Shown: piece by piece, positions 1-11,177 of the stretch
Layout: each line of letters opens with the position of its first letter
How positions within the stretch are numbered: position 1 is the stretch's first letter
Source: Rhynchopus sp. YZ270_cl-10
Lineage: Eukaryota; Euglenozoa; Diplonemea; Diplonemida; Diplonemidae
Length of the DNA: 64,000 nucleotides
NCBI GenBank assembly: GCA_964035575.1
Contig: OZ037885.1
Span: 186,001 to 250,000, forward strand
Direction: 5' to 3'
Program-made: the position numbers and the translations under genes
Notes under the pieces: model-generated
Databases searched by the model: none
Told to the model about the DNA's origin: nothing
What the model saw: the letters and a program-made list of their open reading frames with translations, nothing else

Positions 1-3000
1 TTCCCTTACGCGATGCGGAGAAACTGAGGTCATCTGTGTCATGGTTTCCGGAACCCCTTCTTCAGGCGTGGTCTGAACAGACTGCTCATATGTAATGACC
101 AGCTTCCCCGGGGCGGTTGGAACGGGAGGTTCGAAGTTGGGTAGTACCGGTCCGGTGTGTCCCCTTTCGTCGCTGCGATCGGCGTCGTTCCAACGGGCGC
201 CGAGGAGTTCTTGAGAGAGGCCCCATATCAATCCGTCCTTTTTGTGTACAGTTTGTTGCAGTGCGGTGACCGCGCTTTGTTCGGCGACTTCTTGCGCAGC
301 GGAGATGTCCGCTTCGGTGGAGGCGATCTGTGTGTTGCGGGCCTCCTGGAGGTTTTTGTTGAGGGAGATGATTTCGGCAAGGAGGTCGCGTTCGCGGGAG
401 CGGCTGGCCTCGAGCTCGGTGGAGAGGGAGGCGTTTTCGTCGCGCGCGCTTTGGAACATTGTGTTGTGGATGTGCGCGACCCGTTCGGTGTCTTGCGCTC
501 GGATTTTGCGGACCGATTCGTCCCTGGAAAGCTTCTTCATGCGGCGGAACAGCTCCTCCGCAGGTGCCCCCTGTGGGTCCGCAAGCTTCGCTCGCGTTTC
601 GATCAAACCCATGAGATCAGACAGCTTCCGCCTCGACGCAGTCAGCTCCGTCATCGCCGCCTTCTCCGCACGGTGTGCCCTCGAGGCCTCCTCCTTCACC
701 TCCAGCAGTTCCTCTGCGAGCGCCCTCGCGTTCTGCGGCAGAGCTGTCACGTCGTCGTAAGAAGCAATCAAGAAGTCTGCACCGACCCCTCTCTCCGCTT
801 GCACAGTCGCAGTGCACACAGAGACATCCTTCTGCACTGCGATGGGAGCTGTTCCGGTGCCCTGCTCCACTGTGGCAGGCGAAGCAGTCGTAGCAGCATG
901 GCGGGTGTCTGCCGAGGAAGAGGAAGACGTCAGAGCAGGTATCTCCGTCCATCCATGCGACAAATCATCTGCCACTGTGACGTAGCGCACATTCTGCAGA
1001 GTATCGTCTGCAAGGACTAACCACTGTTGCGTAGGACTATCGTCGCGGGTGTAGACCTGAAAGGGGATAGGAGGGTAGGTTTGAGAAAAATGTCACCTTT
1101 TGTTTCATCCTTTTTTAGTCACCAATGTCAAAAAAAAAATACATACAGTTTCCCCCTTGACTGTCTTCATGGTATACCGTGCTGTACCGATCTCTAAGGT
1201 GGTGGGGAGGCTTTCTTGCAGACGTGCCTGCTTTGTGTCCGCTGTGGCGAGGCGGACGGACTTTTGTGTTGACATCTTGCGTTCACTGCTTGCCGCGGAG
1301 TGCGGGGTGGTGGGGATGGGCGTGGACGGGGCTTCTTCGACTCCGTACTTTGCACGCAGATCTTGCATGAGCTGCGCCTCCTTGCCGCGGTAGGAAGCGA
1401 GGATGACGTCTAGCTCGCTGCACTTCGCAGGGTTGTGCTTCTCAAAGAAAGCCTTTACCTCTGCCCGCAACGCGGTGTCTGGCTCGGCCACTGGAGAGGC
1501 CCCTGCTGTTATCATTGGAACGTCGTAGTTTGCGTGGAGGTCTTCCAGCAACGCAGATCCTCGCCCAGCGTAGGACGCAAGGATCGTTGCCATGTCTTGG
1601 ATCTTGTCAGGGTTGTGCTCCATAAAGAAGCGTAGGACCTTCTTGTGGAGGTCCGTGACAGTAGGGGCCGTGCTGTGGGGAATGTTGTGGCTGAGGTGCA
1701 TGTCGTGCTCTAAGGCATCGGGTCTGTTTTTGTAGACAGTGATGATCCGTTCGATCTTTGTGGCCGTCATTTTTGGGTTGTGTTTTTGGAAGAAGGTAGT
1801 CGCGGTGTTGCGGATGGTGGTGGTGTCGGGGGTGGTGGTAGTGGTGGTGACGTTGTAGCTTGCGTGCAGGTCGTTCATGAGGGTGTCTCTCTTGTCTGCG
1901 TAGGATGCGAGGATGGTGTCGACGTCGGGCAGCTTGCTGGGGTTGTGTGTCTCGAAGAAGGCGACCACTTCGTTCTTGAGTGTGTCCTCGGGTGCAGTGG
2001 TGACAGAGGATTCAGCAGGGATGTTGTAGCTGGCGTGCAGATCGGGCATGAGGGTGTCCTCCTTGCCTGCGTATGCTGCTAGTATTTTGTCGATTTCCGC
2101 GACCTTTGGTGGGTTGTGTTTTTGGAAGAATTCGGTGACCTGTTGTCTCAGTGCATCCGGTGCGGTCGTGCTGTCTGCAGGAGCGGGTGTGGCGGAGACG
2201 CTGTAGCTACTGTGCAGGTCGGGCAGCAAAGTCTGCTCCTTTCCCGCGTACGCCGCGATGATGGTGTCGATGTCGTCAATCTTCGCAGGGTTGTGCTTCT
2301 GGAAGAACTCTGTCACCTGTTGCTTCAGTGCTGTGTTGTCTGTAGGTGCTGAGGAAGCTGGTTGTGCGTCAGGTAAGGGTACATTGTACGATGTGTGCAG
2401 GTCACGCATGAGGGTGTCCTCCTTGCCAGCGTAGGCAGTCAGAATGGTGTCTATTTCAGCAACTTTGGCAGGGTTGTGCTTCTGGAAAAACTCTGTCACC
2501 TGTGTCTTCAGGGCTGTGTTATCTGACCCTGTCGTGGCAGGTGTTGAGGAAGCTGGTTGTGCGTCAGGAAAGGGCACGTTATAGCTGGTGTGCAGGTCAC
2601 GCATAAGGGTGTCTTCCTTTTCTGCGTAGGCAGTCAGAATGGTGTCGATTTCGGCAACTTTGGCAGGGTTGTGCTTTTGAAAAAACTCAGTCACCTGTGT
2701 CTTCAGTGCACTGTTGCTTGATGCTGCCGGTGCCGGTGCAGGTGATGAAGGGGTTTCGGCTAACGGAACGTTGTAGCTGGTGTGCAGGTCCCTCATGAGG
2801 GTGTCTTCCTTGCCAGCGTATGCAGTCAGAATGGTGTCTATTTCAGCAACTTTGGCAGGGTTGTGCTTTTGAAAAAACTCAGTCACCTGCGTCTTCAGGG
2901 CACTGTTGTTTGATACTGCAGGTGCAGGTGATGAAGGAGTTTCCTCTAACGGAACGTTGTAGCTGGTGTGCAGGTCACGCATAAGGGTGTCCTCTTTTCC

Positions 3001-6000
3001 TGCGTACGCTGCGAGAATTTTGTCTACTTCAGCAACCTTTGGTGGGTTGTGCTTCTGGAAAAACTCAGTCACCTGTGTCTTCAGTGCTGTGTTATCTGAC
3101 CCTGTCGTGGCAGGTGCTGAGGAAGCTGGTTGTGCATCAGCAAAGGGCACGTTATAGCTGGTGTGCAAATCACGCATGAGGGTGTCTTCCTTTCCTGCGT
3201 ACGCAGTCAGAATTGTGTCTATTTCAGCAACTTTGGCAGGGTTGTGCTTTTGAAAAAACTCTGTCACCTGCGTCTTCAGGGCACTGTTGTTTGATACTGC
3301 CGGTGCAGGTGATGAAGGAGTTTCCTCTGACGGAACGTTGTAACTAGTACGCAGGTCCCTCATAAGAGTGTCCTCCTTGCCAGCGTACGCAGTCAGAATT
3401 GTGTCGATTTCAGCAATTTTGGCAGGGTTGTGCTTCTGGAAGAACTCAGTCACCTGCGTCTTCAGGGCTGTGTTATCCGACCCTGTCGTGGCAGGTGCTG
3501 AGGAAGCTGGTTGTGCGTCAGGTAAGGGCACGTTGTACGATGTGTGCAGGTCCCGCATGAGGGTGTCCTCCTTGCCAGCGTACGCAGTCAGAATGGTGTC
3601 TATTTCAGCAACTTTGGCAGGGTTGTGCTTTTGAAAAAACACAGTCACCTGTGCCTTCAGTGCACTGTTGCTGTTTGATACTGCCGGTGCAGGTGATGAA
3701 GGAGTTTCCTCTAACGGAACGTTGTAGCTGGTGTGCAGGTCACGCATAAGGGTGTCCTCTTTTCCTGCGTACGCTGCGAGAATTTTGTCTACTTCAGCAA
3801 CCTTTGGTGGGTTGTGCTTCTGGAAAAACTCTGTCACCTGTGTCTTCAGTGCTGTGTTATCCGACCCTGTCGTGGCAGGTGCTGAGGAAGCTGGTTGTGC
3901 ATCAGGTAAGGGAACGTTGTAGCTGGTGTGCAGGTCCCTCATAAGGGTGTCTTCCTTTCCTGCGTACGCTGCAAGAATTGTGTCTATTTCAGCAACTTTG
4001 GCAGGGTTGTGCTTCTGGAAAAACTCTGTCACCTGTGCCTTCAGTGCACTGTTGTTGTTTGATGCTGCCGGTGCAGGTGATGAAGGAGTTTCCTCTAACG
4101 GAACGTTGTAGCTGGTGTGCAGGTCACGCATAAGGGTGTCCTCTTTTCCTGCGTATGCTGCGAGAATTTTGTCTACTTCAGCAACCTTTGGTGGGTTGTG
4201 TTTTTCAAAGAACTCCGTGACCTGCTTCTTCAGTGCCGACACAGCAGTGCCAGCAGGGGCTGGTTCTTGCGCACCATCTGACACGTTGTACGTTGTGCGC
4301 AGGTCCGGCAGCAGCTGGTCCTCTTTGCCCGCATATGCTGCAAGGATTCTGTCCACCTCCGGCAGCTTCACGGGGTTGTGCTTTTGGAAGAACTCCGTCA
4401 CCTTCTTCTTGAGGTCACCTCCCCCGCCTCCTCCTCCTCCGGCACTCTCCACAGGCGACCCTGGCACAGAACCATCGTCATATGGCACACCGTAATTCGC
4501 ATGCAAATCACGCATCAGCTCCCGATCCCTCCCGGAATACATTTCCAGTATTTTATCCACTTCCGCCAGCTTGTCGGGGTTGTGTTTTGTAAAGAAGTTG
4601 ACTACCCGCTGGCGGATGTCAAATGCAGAGTCGTCATTGTAAGGCACTTTGTACGTTGTGTGCAGGTCGCGCATAAGTGTCGCCTCCTTCCCGACATAGG
4701 CTGCAAGGATTTTGTCGACCTCCGGGATCTTCGCAGGGTTGTGCTTCTCAAAGAAGGCAGTCACCTTCTGCTTCATATCCCCGTCGTCCACATTGTACTG
4801 CTTCCGCAGCTCCGCCATCAGCTCCTCTTCGCGCCCTTGGTATTTCGCGAGAATCGTTGCAACCTCCGCAACCTTAGCAGGGTTGTGTGTTTGGTAGAAC
4901 GCAACGACCTTAGCGTGGTAAGGGTTCGTGGTGCCCGCAACCACAGACCCAGTTTGAAGCGGCACATTGTACGATGTGTGCAGGTCCCTCATGAGGGTGT
5001 CCTCCTTGCCAGCGTATGCATTCAGAATGGTGTCTATTTCAGCAATTTTGGCAGGGTTGTGCTTTTGAAAAAACTCTGTCACCTGCGTTTTCAGTGCTAC
5101 GTTATCCGACCCTGTCGTGGCAGGTGCTGAGGAGGCTGGTTGTGCGTCAGGAAAGGGTACATTGTATGATGTGTGCAGGTCACGCATGAGGGTGTCTTCC
5201 TTTCCTGCGTACGCTGCAAGAATTTTGTCAACTTCAGCAACCTTTGGTGGATTGTGCTTCTGGAAGAACTCTGTCACCTGCACTTTCAAGGTCTCCGCTG
5301 GGTCAGCAAACGGCACATTGTACGACGTATGCAGGTCTTTCATGAGGGTCCCCTCTTTGCCTGCGTAGGCTGCGATGATGGTGTCGGTGTCTGCCTTTTT
5401 AGGTGGATTGTGCGCATCAAAGAAAGCCATCACTTGCTGCCTCAGTGCACTACCCCCACCCCCACCTCCACCCCCACCACCCCCATCCAATGGCGGAGGT
5501 GTCGGCAACGGCACCCCGCCATTGTACAGCTCAGAGAGCTTTTTGAGAAGAAGCTCCTCCTGCCCTTTGTACTCCTTGAGAAACCCTGGGATGAGCTGCA
5601 GCTTGTCTGGTGCATGCTCGGCGTATACTTGGAGCAGTTGGTATGAGAGCGGCCACGCAGTAGGGTCATATGTCTTGAACAGATCTGGAAGCAGTGTGCT
5701 CTCTTTACCGGCATAGTGTATGAGGAGCGAGGCTGCGTCCCCTACCTTGGCTGGTTTGTACATCTGGTAGAAGGCCTCGACCATGCGTTTCAACACTGCA
5801 TCCATCTTCCGTGGCCTCTGCGCCTCTGGAACCTCAGGCGGGGTCTTCTTCGTGACCCCCGTCTTCGAATTCTTCGCCTCCCACCTCTCCGGCGTGCCCA
5901 CCACAAGCCATTGGTGCTCCGGTGAGCCAGACCCCCACAGTTCATATACCTTATCCCCCGCAGAGCCTTCACAGAGTTGGTATATGGTACCACCTTCTGT

Positions 6001-6027
6001 GAGGAAGGGGTTAGGGAAGGTGGCCAT
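1..6027 (-). CDS. Giant helical-repeat and coiled-coil protein, two exons, 3' end off the left edge
   Basis: Exon 1 is 6027-1147 and exon 2 is 1056-1, open to the window edge; at least 1,979 residues. I start at the ATG at 6027 (MATFPNPF, context ACCATGG) because the in-frame upstream extension is low-complexity pyrimidine-rich leader. Residues 1-60 hold a short domain ending in HQWLVV. About 25 repeats of 45-65 residues follow, each FF-x-x-HNPxK-x-x-E-x-D-x-I-x-x-Y-x-G-K-E-x-x-L-x-x-DL-x-x-x-Y-x-V, joined by Pro/Ala/Ser linkers. Exon 2 opens with a second QQWLVL motif like the N-terminal one, then an Ala/Glu/Lys/Arg-rich coiled coil. Similar NPxK...GxE repeats occur, as I recall, in large cytoskeletal or flagellar proteins of protists; that is memory, not a search. 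Likely a cytoskeletal scaffold without signal peptide or membrane span. Recent repeats are almost identical in DNA. Confidence 0.85.
1057..1146 (-). other. Spliceosomal intron, 90 bp
   Basis: The donor is ACT|GTATGT (exon ends at 1147) and the acceptor is CCCCTTTCAG|GTC (exon resumes at 1056), phase 0. Without splicing, exon 1 would end after a short odd tail. With splicing it joins to a Trp motif homologous to the protein's own N-terminus. The intron contains GGTGACTAA, a candidate branch region and also the core of the dispersed hairpin repeat. Confidence 0.8.
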
Positions 6028-6150
6028 GGTGGGAGAGCGAGAGAGAGGTGAAGGTGTTAGATGGGGGAGGGGGAAGAGAACCGAGAAGGAGAGGGGAAAG
6101 GAAAAAAGAACGGGAGAAAAAAAGGGGGTCCCGTCCACCCCCGGAGGGGC
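6028..6150 (-). promoter_or_regulatory. Pyrimidine-rich leader/promoter of the giant gene
   Basis: For about 120 bases before the ATG at 6027 the coding strand is almost only C and T, with no AG dinucleotide in the last 60 bases. Similar tracts precede the kinase (61119-61200), cyclic-nucleotide-binding (51560-51610) and EF-hand (57088-57112) genes. It may be a core promoter, an untranslated leader or both. Confidence 0.4.
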
Positions 6151-6365
6151 TTTGCTGTAGGGTGGTGGTGGTTGAAGGGAAGGGGGGAAAGGGGGTGTGT
6201 GTGTTTGATAACTAATAGGGGTAATTGTTGTGTAGAATATGGCCCCAATGTGTGTGTGTATGTGTTTGATAACTCCGAGTGTTTGATAACGAATTTAGAG
6301 TGGGTAGCGCCTGAACGGAGTATAGCCCCACTGAGAGACTGCGTGATCCCGGAAACGAAAAATTC

Positions 6366-6865
6366 GCGAACCAAACACGAAAAAAAACCGAAAACCTCGC
6401 CGAAAAAGGTGTCTCTGCGCACTGGCGCCCGCATATATGAGGGCTGCCTTCGTGCCGCACAACAAAACCAAGAAACTTGGTGGCAGACATCTGCAGATTA
6501 CCGGAAGGATATTAACATCCCAAACAGAGGGAGGGGCGTTCTGCACAAGTTGCTCCACGCGTGCAGGGAGCGTCTCAGGGGAGCCTCAGCTAGGGTTATC
6601 GGGTTCGTGTTCCCTCTGATGATTAAACAAGAAACATCCGGGGAACAGGCGGGGACTCTCTGGTATGGAATGAGCGGTTGCGTGCCGAGATTTGCTGTCA
6701 GGGTAGTGTGTATGTGTTTTTGATAACTAATAGGGGGGTCATTCTTGCGCAGAATATGGCCCCACCCGATGTGTGTGTGTGAAAGGGAAGAAGGGTTTTT
6801 AGAGAAGTACAATGAAAGGGATGGGGGAGTGTTTTGGAGAGCGGGTTTTTTCGTGTTTGGTTCGC
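6366..6865. mobile_element. Possible MITE-like element with inverted ends
   Basis: A sequence starting GCGAACCAAACACG at 6366 recurs inverted, ending CGTGTTTGGTTCGC, at 6865, with A/T runs on the inner side. The 500 bp between hold no supported gene. A direct repeat of the type TTTGATAACTAATAGGGG with a following AGAATATGGCCCC lies at 6205-6250 and again at 6717-6766; the second part recurs at 54060-54075. No target-site duplication is clear. Confidence 0.35.
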
Positions 6866-6969
6866 CTAACCGTTGTGGAGGGAAGATGGGAGAGTCGCAG
6901 AAAATAGACACAACAGAAAAAAGAAAAAACAACAACTGAGAAAGCTTTTGGTCAACAGAAGTAAGGTGT

Positions 6970-7016
6970 ATAAGATGAAGCCTAAGCCGCTCTTTTTGTG
7001 CTTTAGCCACCTTGAT
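6970..7016 (-). repeat. Hairpin repeat family 1, divergent copy
   Basis: On the minus strand it starts AAGGTGGCTAAAGC and continues through GCGGCTTAGG to CTTCATCTTATA. It keeps the family's order of elements but has extra bases in the loop. Confidence 0.5.
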
Positions 7017-7770
7017 CACATTCGTTATCTAACTGTAAAAGCAATAGAGGTTGGTGTGCTGTACGCCCAAATCTCACTTCAGTGAGATAAAACAAAGAAT
7101 GGAAGTTGAAAAGTGCGTAACGCCCCACCGTACAATCGGCGGACGGCAAGAGAACTGGTTTCTCCCCGTGGGTTATCCCAACCCAAGCTATTATGGTACT
7201 CCGCGCCACGCAGGTCGCGGAAACACAATGATATAAAATAAAATAAAATTTCACTTCGTGTGATTGTGTGCTTTTTATGTCTTGTGTTCCCCTCCTCTCC
7301 CCCCCAAATTTATCACCGAGATAAAATCAGCGAATGAAAAAGGAAAATATATTAGAAAAAGTTGGTAATTTTTTGTGCAAAAACGCCTTTGAGAGCCTCT
7401 AGGCACTTTTGACACTCCGAGAGGTGACCCTCGGGGACCCTCCTCCTACGCTTGCGTAAAGCGAGCGCACCAAGCACAGCGCGTATGGGCAACGTTCCCA
7501 CCCTCTACATAAATACTCACCACCGCTTTCACCATCTGCACCTCAGGATGAAGAAACCCAGAGGCAAACCCTCCCTCTCTGTCTCCTCAACAGTGTGGAA
7601 GAACATAAGACAAACTTGTAAAGGGCCCCGCCCCCAAATAACTTAGTTTACAAACTAACTTTTTTTTTCCCGCCGTGATTGTTGGCTTTTCAAAGTTGCT
7701 GAATAATAAAGTTATTTGTACCCCCCCCTAAGATGGATACGTCTTTTGTCACAAAAAAAATAGAGAAACG

Positions 7771-7807
7771 TTTCTAAGATGACCCTAAGCCTCTCGTGCT
7801 TAGTCTG
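7771..7807 (-). repeat. Hairpin repeat family 1
   Basis: Minus strand: CTAAGC, a 7-base loop ACGAGAG, then GCTTAG, followed by GGTCATCTTAGAAAC. The six-base stem is perfect. A partial second copy with AGGTGACTAAGC lies at 7863-7877. Confidence 0.6.
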
Positions 7808-8596
7808 ATTAGATTATTCTTTGGTTTATTCATCAGTCATTTGCTTTTTTTTGTGTGTCTCGCTGCTTAGTCACCTTAAATAAAAACTGTAGTTGCCAAT
7901 GCAGGCACCTCCGACTGACGTATAAAGCACACCCTGCGGTCTAGAACAGTAGATGCAAAAAAAGAAAAGCAGATGTTAAAGAGAAATTGAAAAAGTGCAA
8001 ACAAAGTACAAACACCTCAACCGTTCATCGGCGGACCCGGTTCCACCTGGGTTACCAAACCCCCCAGAGAGCACTTCATCATGCACACGGTTTCCACAAG
8101 GGAAGTCATAGGCAGGTACATAATCATAAAATGAAAGTTTTTTTTTTGTCAAGATGATCATCAGCGCAGTCACCTTTTTTCCATCGTTGTCGTAAATAGT
8201 ACAGTGGGGTTGGTGAAGGGAAAATAGTGGGGCTAGTGGAAAATGCAAAAGGGAAGGAGGGATAATGATGGCATACAGCAGTTGCCCCTCGCAACACGGA
8301 CGAGAGAACAAGAAAAAAAAAAATGGGGGGAATATAATTGCATCAGTGGTGCTCAAAAATTGTCACTCCAATGCAATATCACCAATATCGGCCAAAAACA
8401 AAAAGAAACAGAGATTGCACAAACTGCAAACACAATGGAGGCAACTACACTCCAACAAATTTATCGAAAAGAATATCAAGCACACTTTTACACGAGCGAC
8501 AGTCCTCACCCGTCAGTGCGCAAAGTAAATGTTTTTTTTTTGTCAACGCTACACTGCTTTTGATCATACAAACAAACAAGAGAAAGAGCAGCATAA

Positions 8597-9481
8597 TCAG
8601 AGCTTTGCCTCTAGTTTATTTTGCTTCAAGGCTTTTTCCAGCTCTTTTCCACGACTGATGTTTTTCTGCAACGCAGCTTCGACCTCTTCACGGTTCATCC
8701 CTGGGAACACCCATTGCGACTTCTTTGCCAGATCCTTCATGTTCGGAACTGTGGAGAGAAACTCTTTGAGTTTCTCTATGGTCGGGTATTCGGCAACCGT
8801 TTTCAGGATTGACACCGTCATGTACGCCGGTTCGCGACTGCGCTTCACGCCCCACAAATCAAACTCTCGCTTTTGGAACTCTGATGCATAGGATCCTGGC
8901 CGGTTTGCGGATAGTACCGTACCCATCGCATCGTCCAACCACATCCACGTAAAGCTGTGCGTCTCTGGGGCTACCTTCTCCTTTTCTTCGGTCGTCAATT
9001 TCGTCCATTTTGGCGACAAAAAAATTTGAGTAAATTTTTTGCGGCGCGCCTTCAAGCTTCGGTTGACCTGCTCGGTGTCGATGCTGCGGAGCCATTCGTT
9101 TTCGTCCTCGAGAATTACGTAAAAATAGATAAGGTTAGACTTGGTGCGCACAGGGCGGGTCTGGCGCACACAAAAGGGGTGCAGGACAGCGTCTTTTGGG
9201 AGCGTTCTTTGGTGTTTCTTAGGGAGCGCTGACAGCAGCTCTTCCTCAATTTCGCGCGATACGGCCTCCAGCGGCTCTTCTCCAGGGTCAAGGTTGCCAC
9301 CAGGCAGCCGGAATTCGCCACCAAATCGCATTGAGATGAGCTTCACAGGAGTGCTCTTAAGCCAATTGATCACTTCTGAGTCGTGCACCAAGGCCTGCCA
9401 CTGCCCATGCCGCTGCCGGAGACACACGAAGACAGAGCTCTCAGCGACCGTCGCACCACCGCGCATCTCAAAAGGATCCAT
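8597..9481 (-). CDS. Nudix hydrolase
   Basis: 294 residues from the ATG at 9481. The Nudix signature is complete: G62-x5-E68-x7-R76-E77-x2-E80-E81 inside LPGGNLDPGEEP and REIEEEL, giving the metal-binding helix-loop-helix that hydrolyses a nucleoside diphosphate linked to another moiety. The substrate cannot be read from the sequence. The preceding FGGEFRLPGG strand is typical, and the C-terminal third is helical and Lys-rich, beyond the usual 150-180-residue core. No targeting signal is evident, so cytosolic or nuclear. It follows the HAD pair in transcription order, about 470 bp downstream. The 3' flank at 8500-8590 is T-rich on the coding strand. Confidence 0.88.
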   Translation of the reverse strand: MDPFEMRGGATVAESSVFVCLRQRHGQWQALVHDSEVINWLKSTPVKLISMRFGGEFRLPGGNLDPGEEPLEAVSREIEEELLSALPKKHQRTLPKDAVLHPFCVRQTRPVRTKSNLIYFYVILEDENEWLRSIDTEQVNRSLKARRKKFTQIFLSPKWTKLTTEEKEKVAPETHSFTWMWLDDAMGTVLSANRPGSYASEFQKREFDLWGVKRSREPAYMTVSILKTVAEYPTIEKLKEFLSTVPNMKDLAKKSQWVFPGMNREEVEAALQKNISRGKELEKALKQNKLEAKL

Positions 9482-9947
9482 GTTGCCCCCCCCTACCCTC
9501 CCCTGTGGTTAAGGTTAATAAAGATATGTGGATCGTGTTGTTTGCTTTTTCCGGAAAAGAAAATAGGAACGGAAAGAAGGAGCACAAAAGAATAAAGTGA
9601 AAAAACCCCCCGCTCTTTTTATTTGAAAACGTTTCTGCCTATTCCTGTTGAGTCGGCAGGGTTACAGAGGAAGTCGCCTTCCTAAAACGTGCACACACAA
9701 CTGGCAAAAAGAGGTGTGGTCACCTCTCCTTTTTGGATATCATTAAACGGGAGGAAAAAAAGTGTACGTGTTATCGCAATTTGCCCTTAAAAATAGCATA
9801 ATAAATGCAAGGTTCTGTACTTAATGTGTCGAGAAGAGTGTCGGGGAAGGTATATGTTCACCCCTCTTGTTGTGGTCGTTCATGTTCGATTATTCATCCC
9901 TTGGGGCCTATGTTTTAATGTTGCACCCAACAGTTTTGTCTGCAACC
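9482..9947. other. Spacer; 3' part of the HAD duplication unit
   Basis: From about 9600 this sequence matches 11500-11731 closely, so the duplicated unit includes the 3' flank of the HAD gene. On the minus strand a hairpin AGAGGTG-acca-CACCTCT followed by five T lies at 9708-9735, a possible 3'-end signal, and is kept in copy B near 11640-11665. Confidence 0.5.
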
Positions 9948-10691
9948 TCAGACCTCCATCACACCCAGCGAGACGAGGCCCTCGAGAATCCCACCGGCAC
10001 CTTCCTTCGTAGCCCGCATGACGCGCTTCATGCCCTCGACACTGTCCCTCAGCTGTGCGTCCGCGTTTGCTACCATAATCGCCCCTAGCCCGCCCTCCTC
10101 GACCAACTCAAACAGGGAGTAATCATTGAACGAATCCCCTGCTACCACGAGACGTGACAATGGAAGGTCCAGATGCTGCAGCAGTTTTTTGAGTGTCGGG
10201 CCCTTCGACACACCCTTGGGGAGCACATCGAAGTAGCAGCCGTTGGCGATCATTGGGTCGAGACCGAGCGCTTCAAATTGTTTGTATGCCTCCGAGAGTG
10301 TCGCCTCAGGAACGTTCTTGTATTTGTACGACTGTCTGCAGCCTTTGTCAGCCTCGGGGGCGTGCTGGTTGCGGAGGTTGGGGATGTCTGCCATAATAGC
10401 CTCGCACACAGAGGAGGAATCTTTCCCCCATTTGTCCTGGATCCACTCCTGGACGGGGGCAATGTGTTTGCCCGCTCCGTCGCGTACGCTCGTACCCACG
10501 TCGCAGATTAGGTAGTCGGCCAGAGGCAGGTCCAGACAAAAGACCTTGTCAACGTTGCGTCCAGTCGCGTAGATGATGACAAAGCGGTCGCGGTGTGCCG
10601 CAATGATGTTTCTGAGCTGAAGTCGTTCCTCCATGGTGCCGCCAAGGTACGTTCCATCCAGGTCCAATGCGAGGATGTGTTTGGCGGTCAT
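9948..10691 (-). CDS. HAD-superfamily phosphatase, copy A (sucrose-phosphatase/Cof-like)
   Basis: 247 residues. I take the ATG at 10691 (MTAKHILALDLDGT) rather than the longer frame, whose extra residues derive from the inserted element. Motif I is D10-L-D12-G-T14, with D10 the expected nucleophile; the next motif is ATGR at 42-45; the motif III lysine lies in KGVSKG; motif IV is GDSFND. The spacing and the AYLICDVGT-type segment resemble the sucrose-6-phosphate phosphatase and Cof-type subfamily of Mg-dependent phosphatases. The substrate is unknown. Copy B (12178-12921) is almost identical, so the duplication is recent. Confidence 0.85.
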   Translation of the reverse strand: MTAKHILALDLDGTYLGGTMEERLQLRNIIAAHRDRFVIIYATGRNVDKVFCLDLPLADYLICDVGTSVRDGAGKHIAPVQEWIQDKWGKDSSSVCEAIMADIPNLRNQHAPEADKGCRQSYKYKNVPEATLSEAYKQFEALGLDPMIANGCYFDVLPKGVSKGPTLKKLLQHLDLPLSRLVVAGDSFNDYSLFELVEEGGLGAIMVANADAQLRDSVEGMKRVMRATKEGAGGILEGLVSLGVMEV

Positions 10692-10714
10692 TTTGGTGTA
10701 GAAAAAAAAGGGGT

Positions 10715-11177
10715 GTTCTCTGGCATGGGTGTTCCTAAGACGGAATACGAATACCACTTTTGGGATCGTGCACTTTTTTTTCTACAGGGATTCCCTTAGG
10801 GAAGAAAAAAAAGAGCAGAAGGGTAACTAAGAGACTTTAGAACGGTCTTTTGCACTGAATGCGGTGCCCGTGAACTGGGATGGAATGAAACAACACAAAA
10901 AAGACATTTTCCTCCTTGCAGGACGAACCCCCAAATAAAATTTTCGCCTCCGGCGGACACCCCCTTTCCTCCACTGTGTACTGTGTACTGCCAAAATTTT
11001 TTTATAGCATCACCGCTGAACGCTCGGGTCACCAAGAATTCAAATAAGACCGGTTTTGGGGTGTTTTGACCCTGTTTTTGACCCCGAAAGGGGAAGCCCA
11101 CCCAAAGAAAAATAGTGGAATACGGACCCGATTTTCCCCCGAAAACCCCCGGAATACGGAACACCCATGTTCTCTGG
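10715..11177. mobile_element. 444-bp insertion with 11-bp TIRs and 9-bp target-site duplication
   Basis: The inserted piece runs about 10725-11168. Its ends are ATGGGTGTTCC and GGAACACCCAT, inverted. GTTCTCTGG stands directly at 10715-10723 and again at 11169-11177. The paralogous copy B (12940-12960) reads through this point without the insert, so it serves as an empty site. Inside are A/T runs and two GGAATACG motifs, but no open frame. The 8-9-bp duplication would suit a hAT- or Mutator-type non-autonomous element. Confidence 0.65.

Larger units (their letters stand above)
6151..8596. other. Spacer between the giant gene and the Nudix gene
   Basis: About 2.4 kb without a supported gene. 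Besides the inverted-end element it holds hairpin-repeat copies near 6970-7016, 7771-7807, 7863-7877 and 8152-8186, a fifth-family cassette near 7095-7200, and a copy of the TGGAGTAGTGTAGTTGCC family in opposite orientation at 8410-8464. A G+C-richer island at 7385-7650 has short open frames on both strands, but I cannot support a gene there. Confidence 0.6.

Noticed and set aside
157-1020. 287-codon plus-strand frame
   Set aside because: It is the shadow of the coiled-coil exon 2 on the minus strand, which has the better composition, an intron acceptor and continuity with the giant gene.
6970-7016. Reading the family 1 repeats as short coding exons (V-T-K-H-E-R-L-R)
   Set aside because: Differences between copies fall mainly on first codon positions and in paired stem bases, and frames break in several copies. 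RNA-level conservation explains them better.
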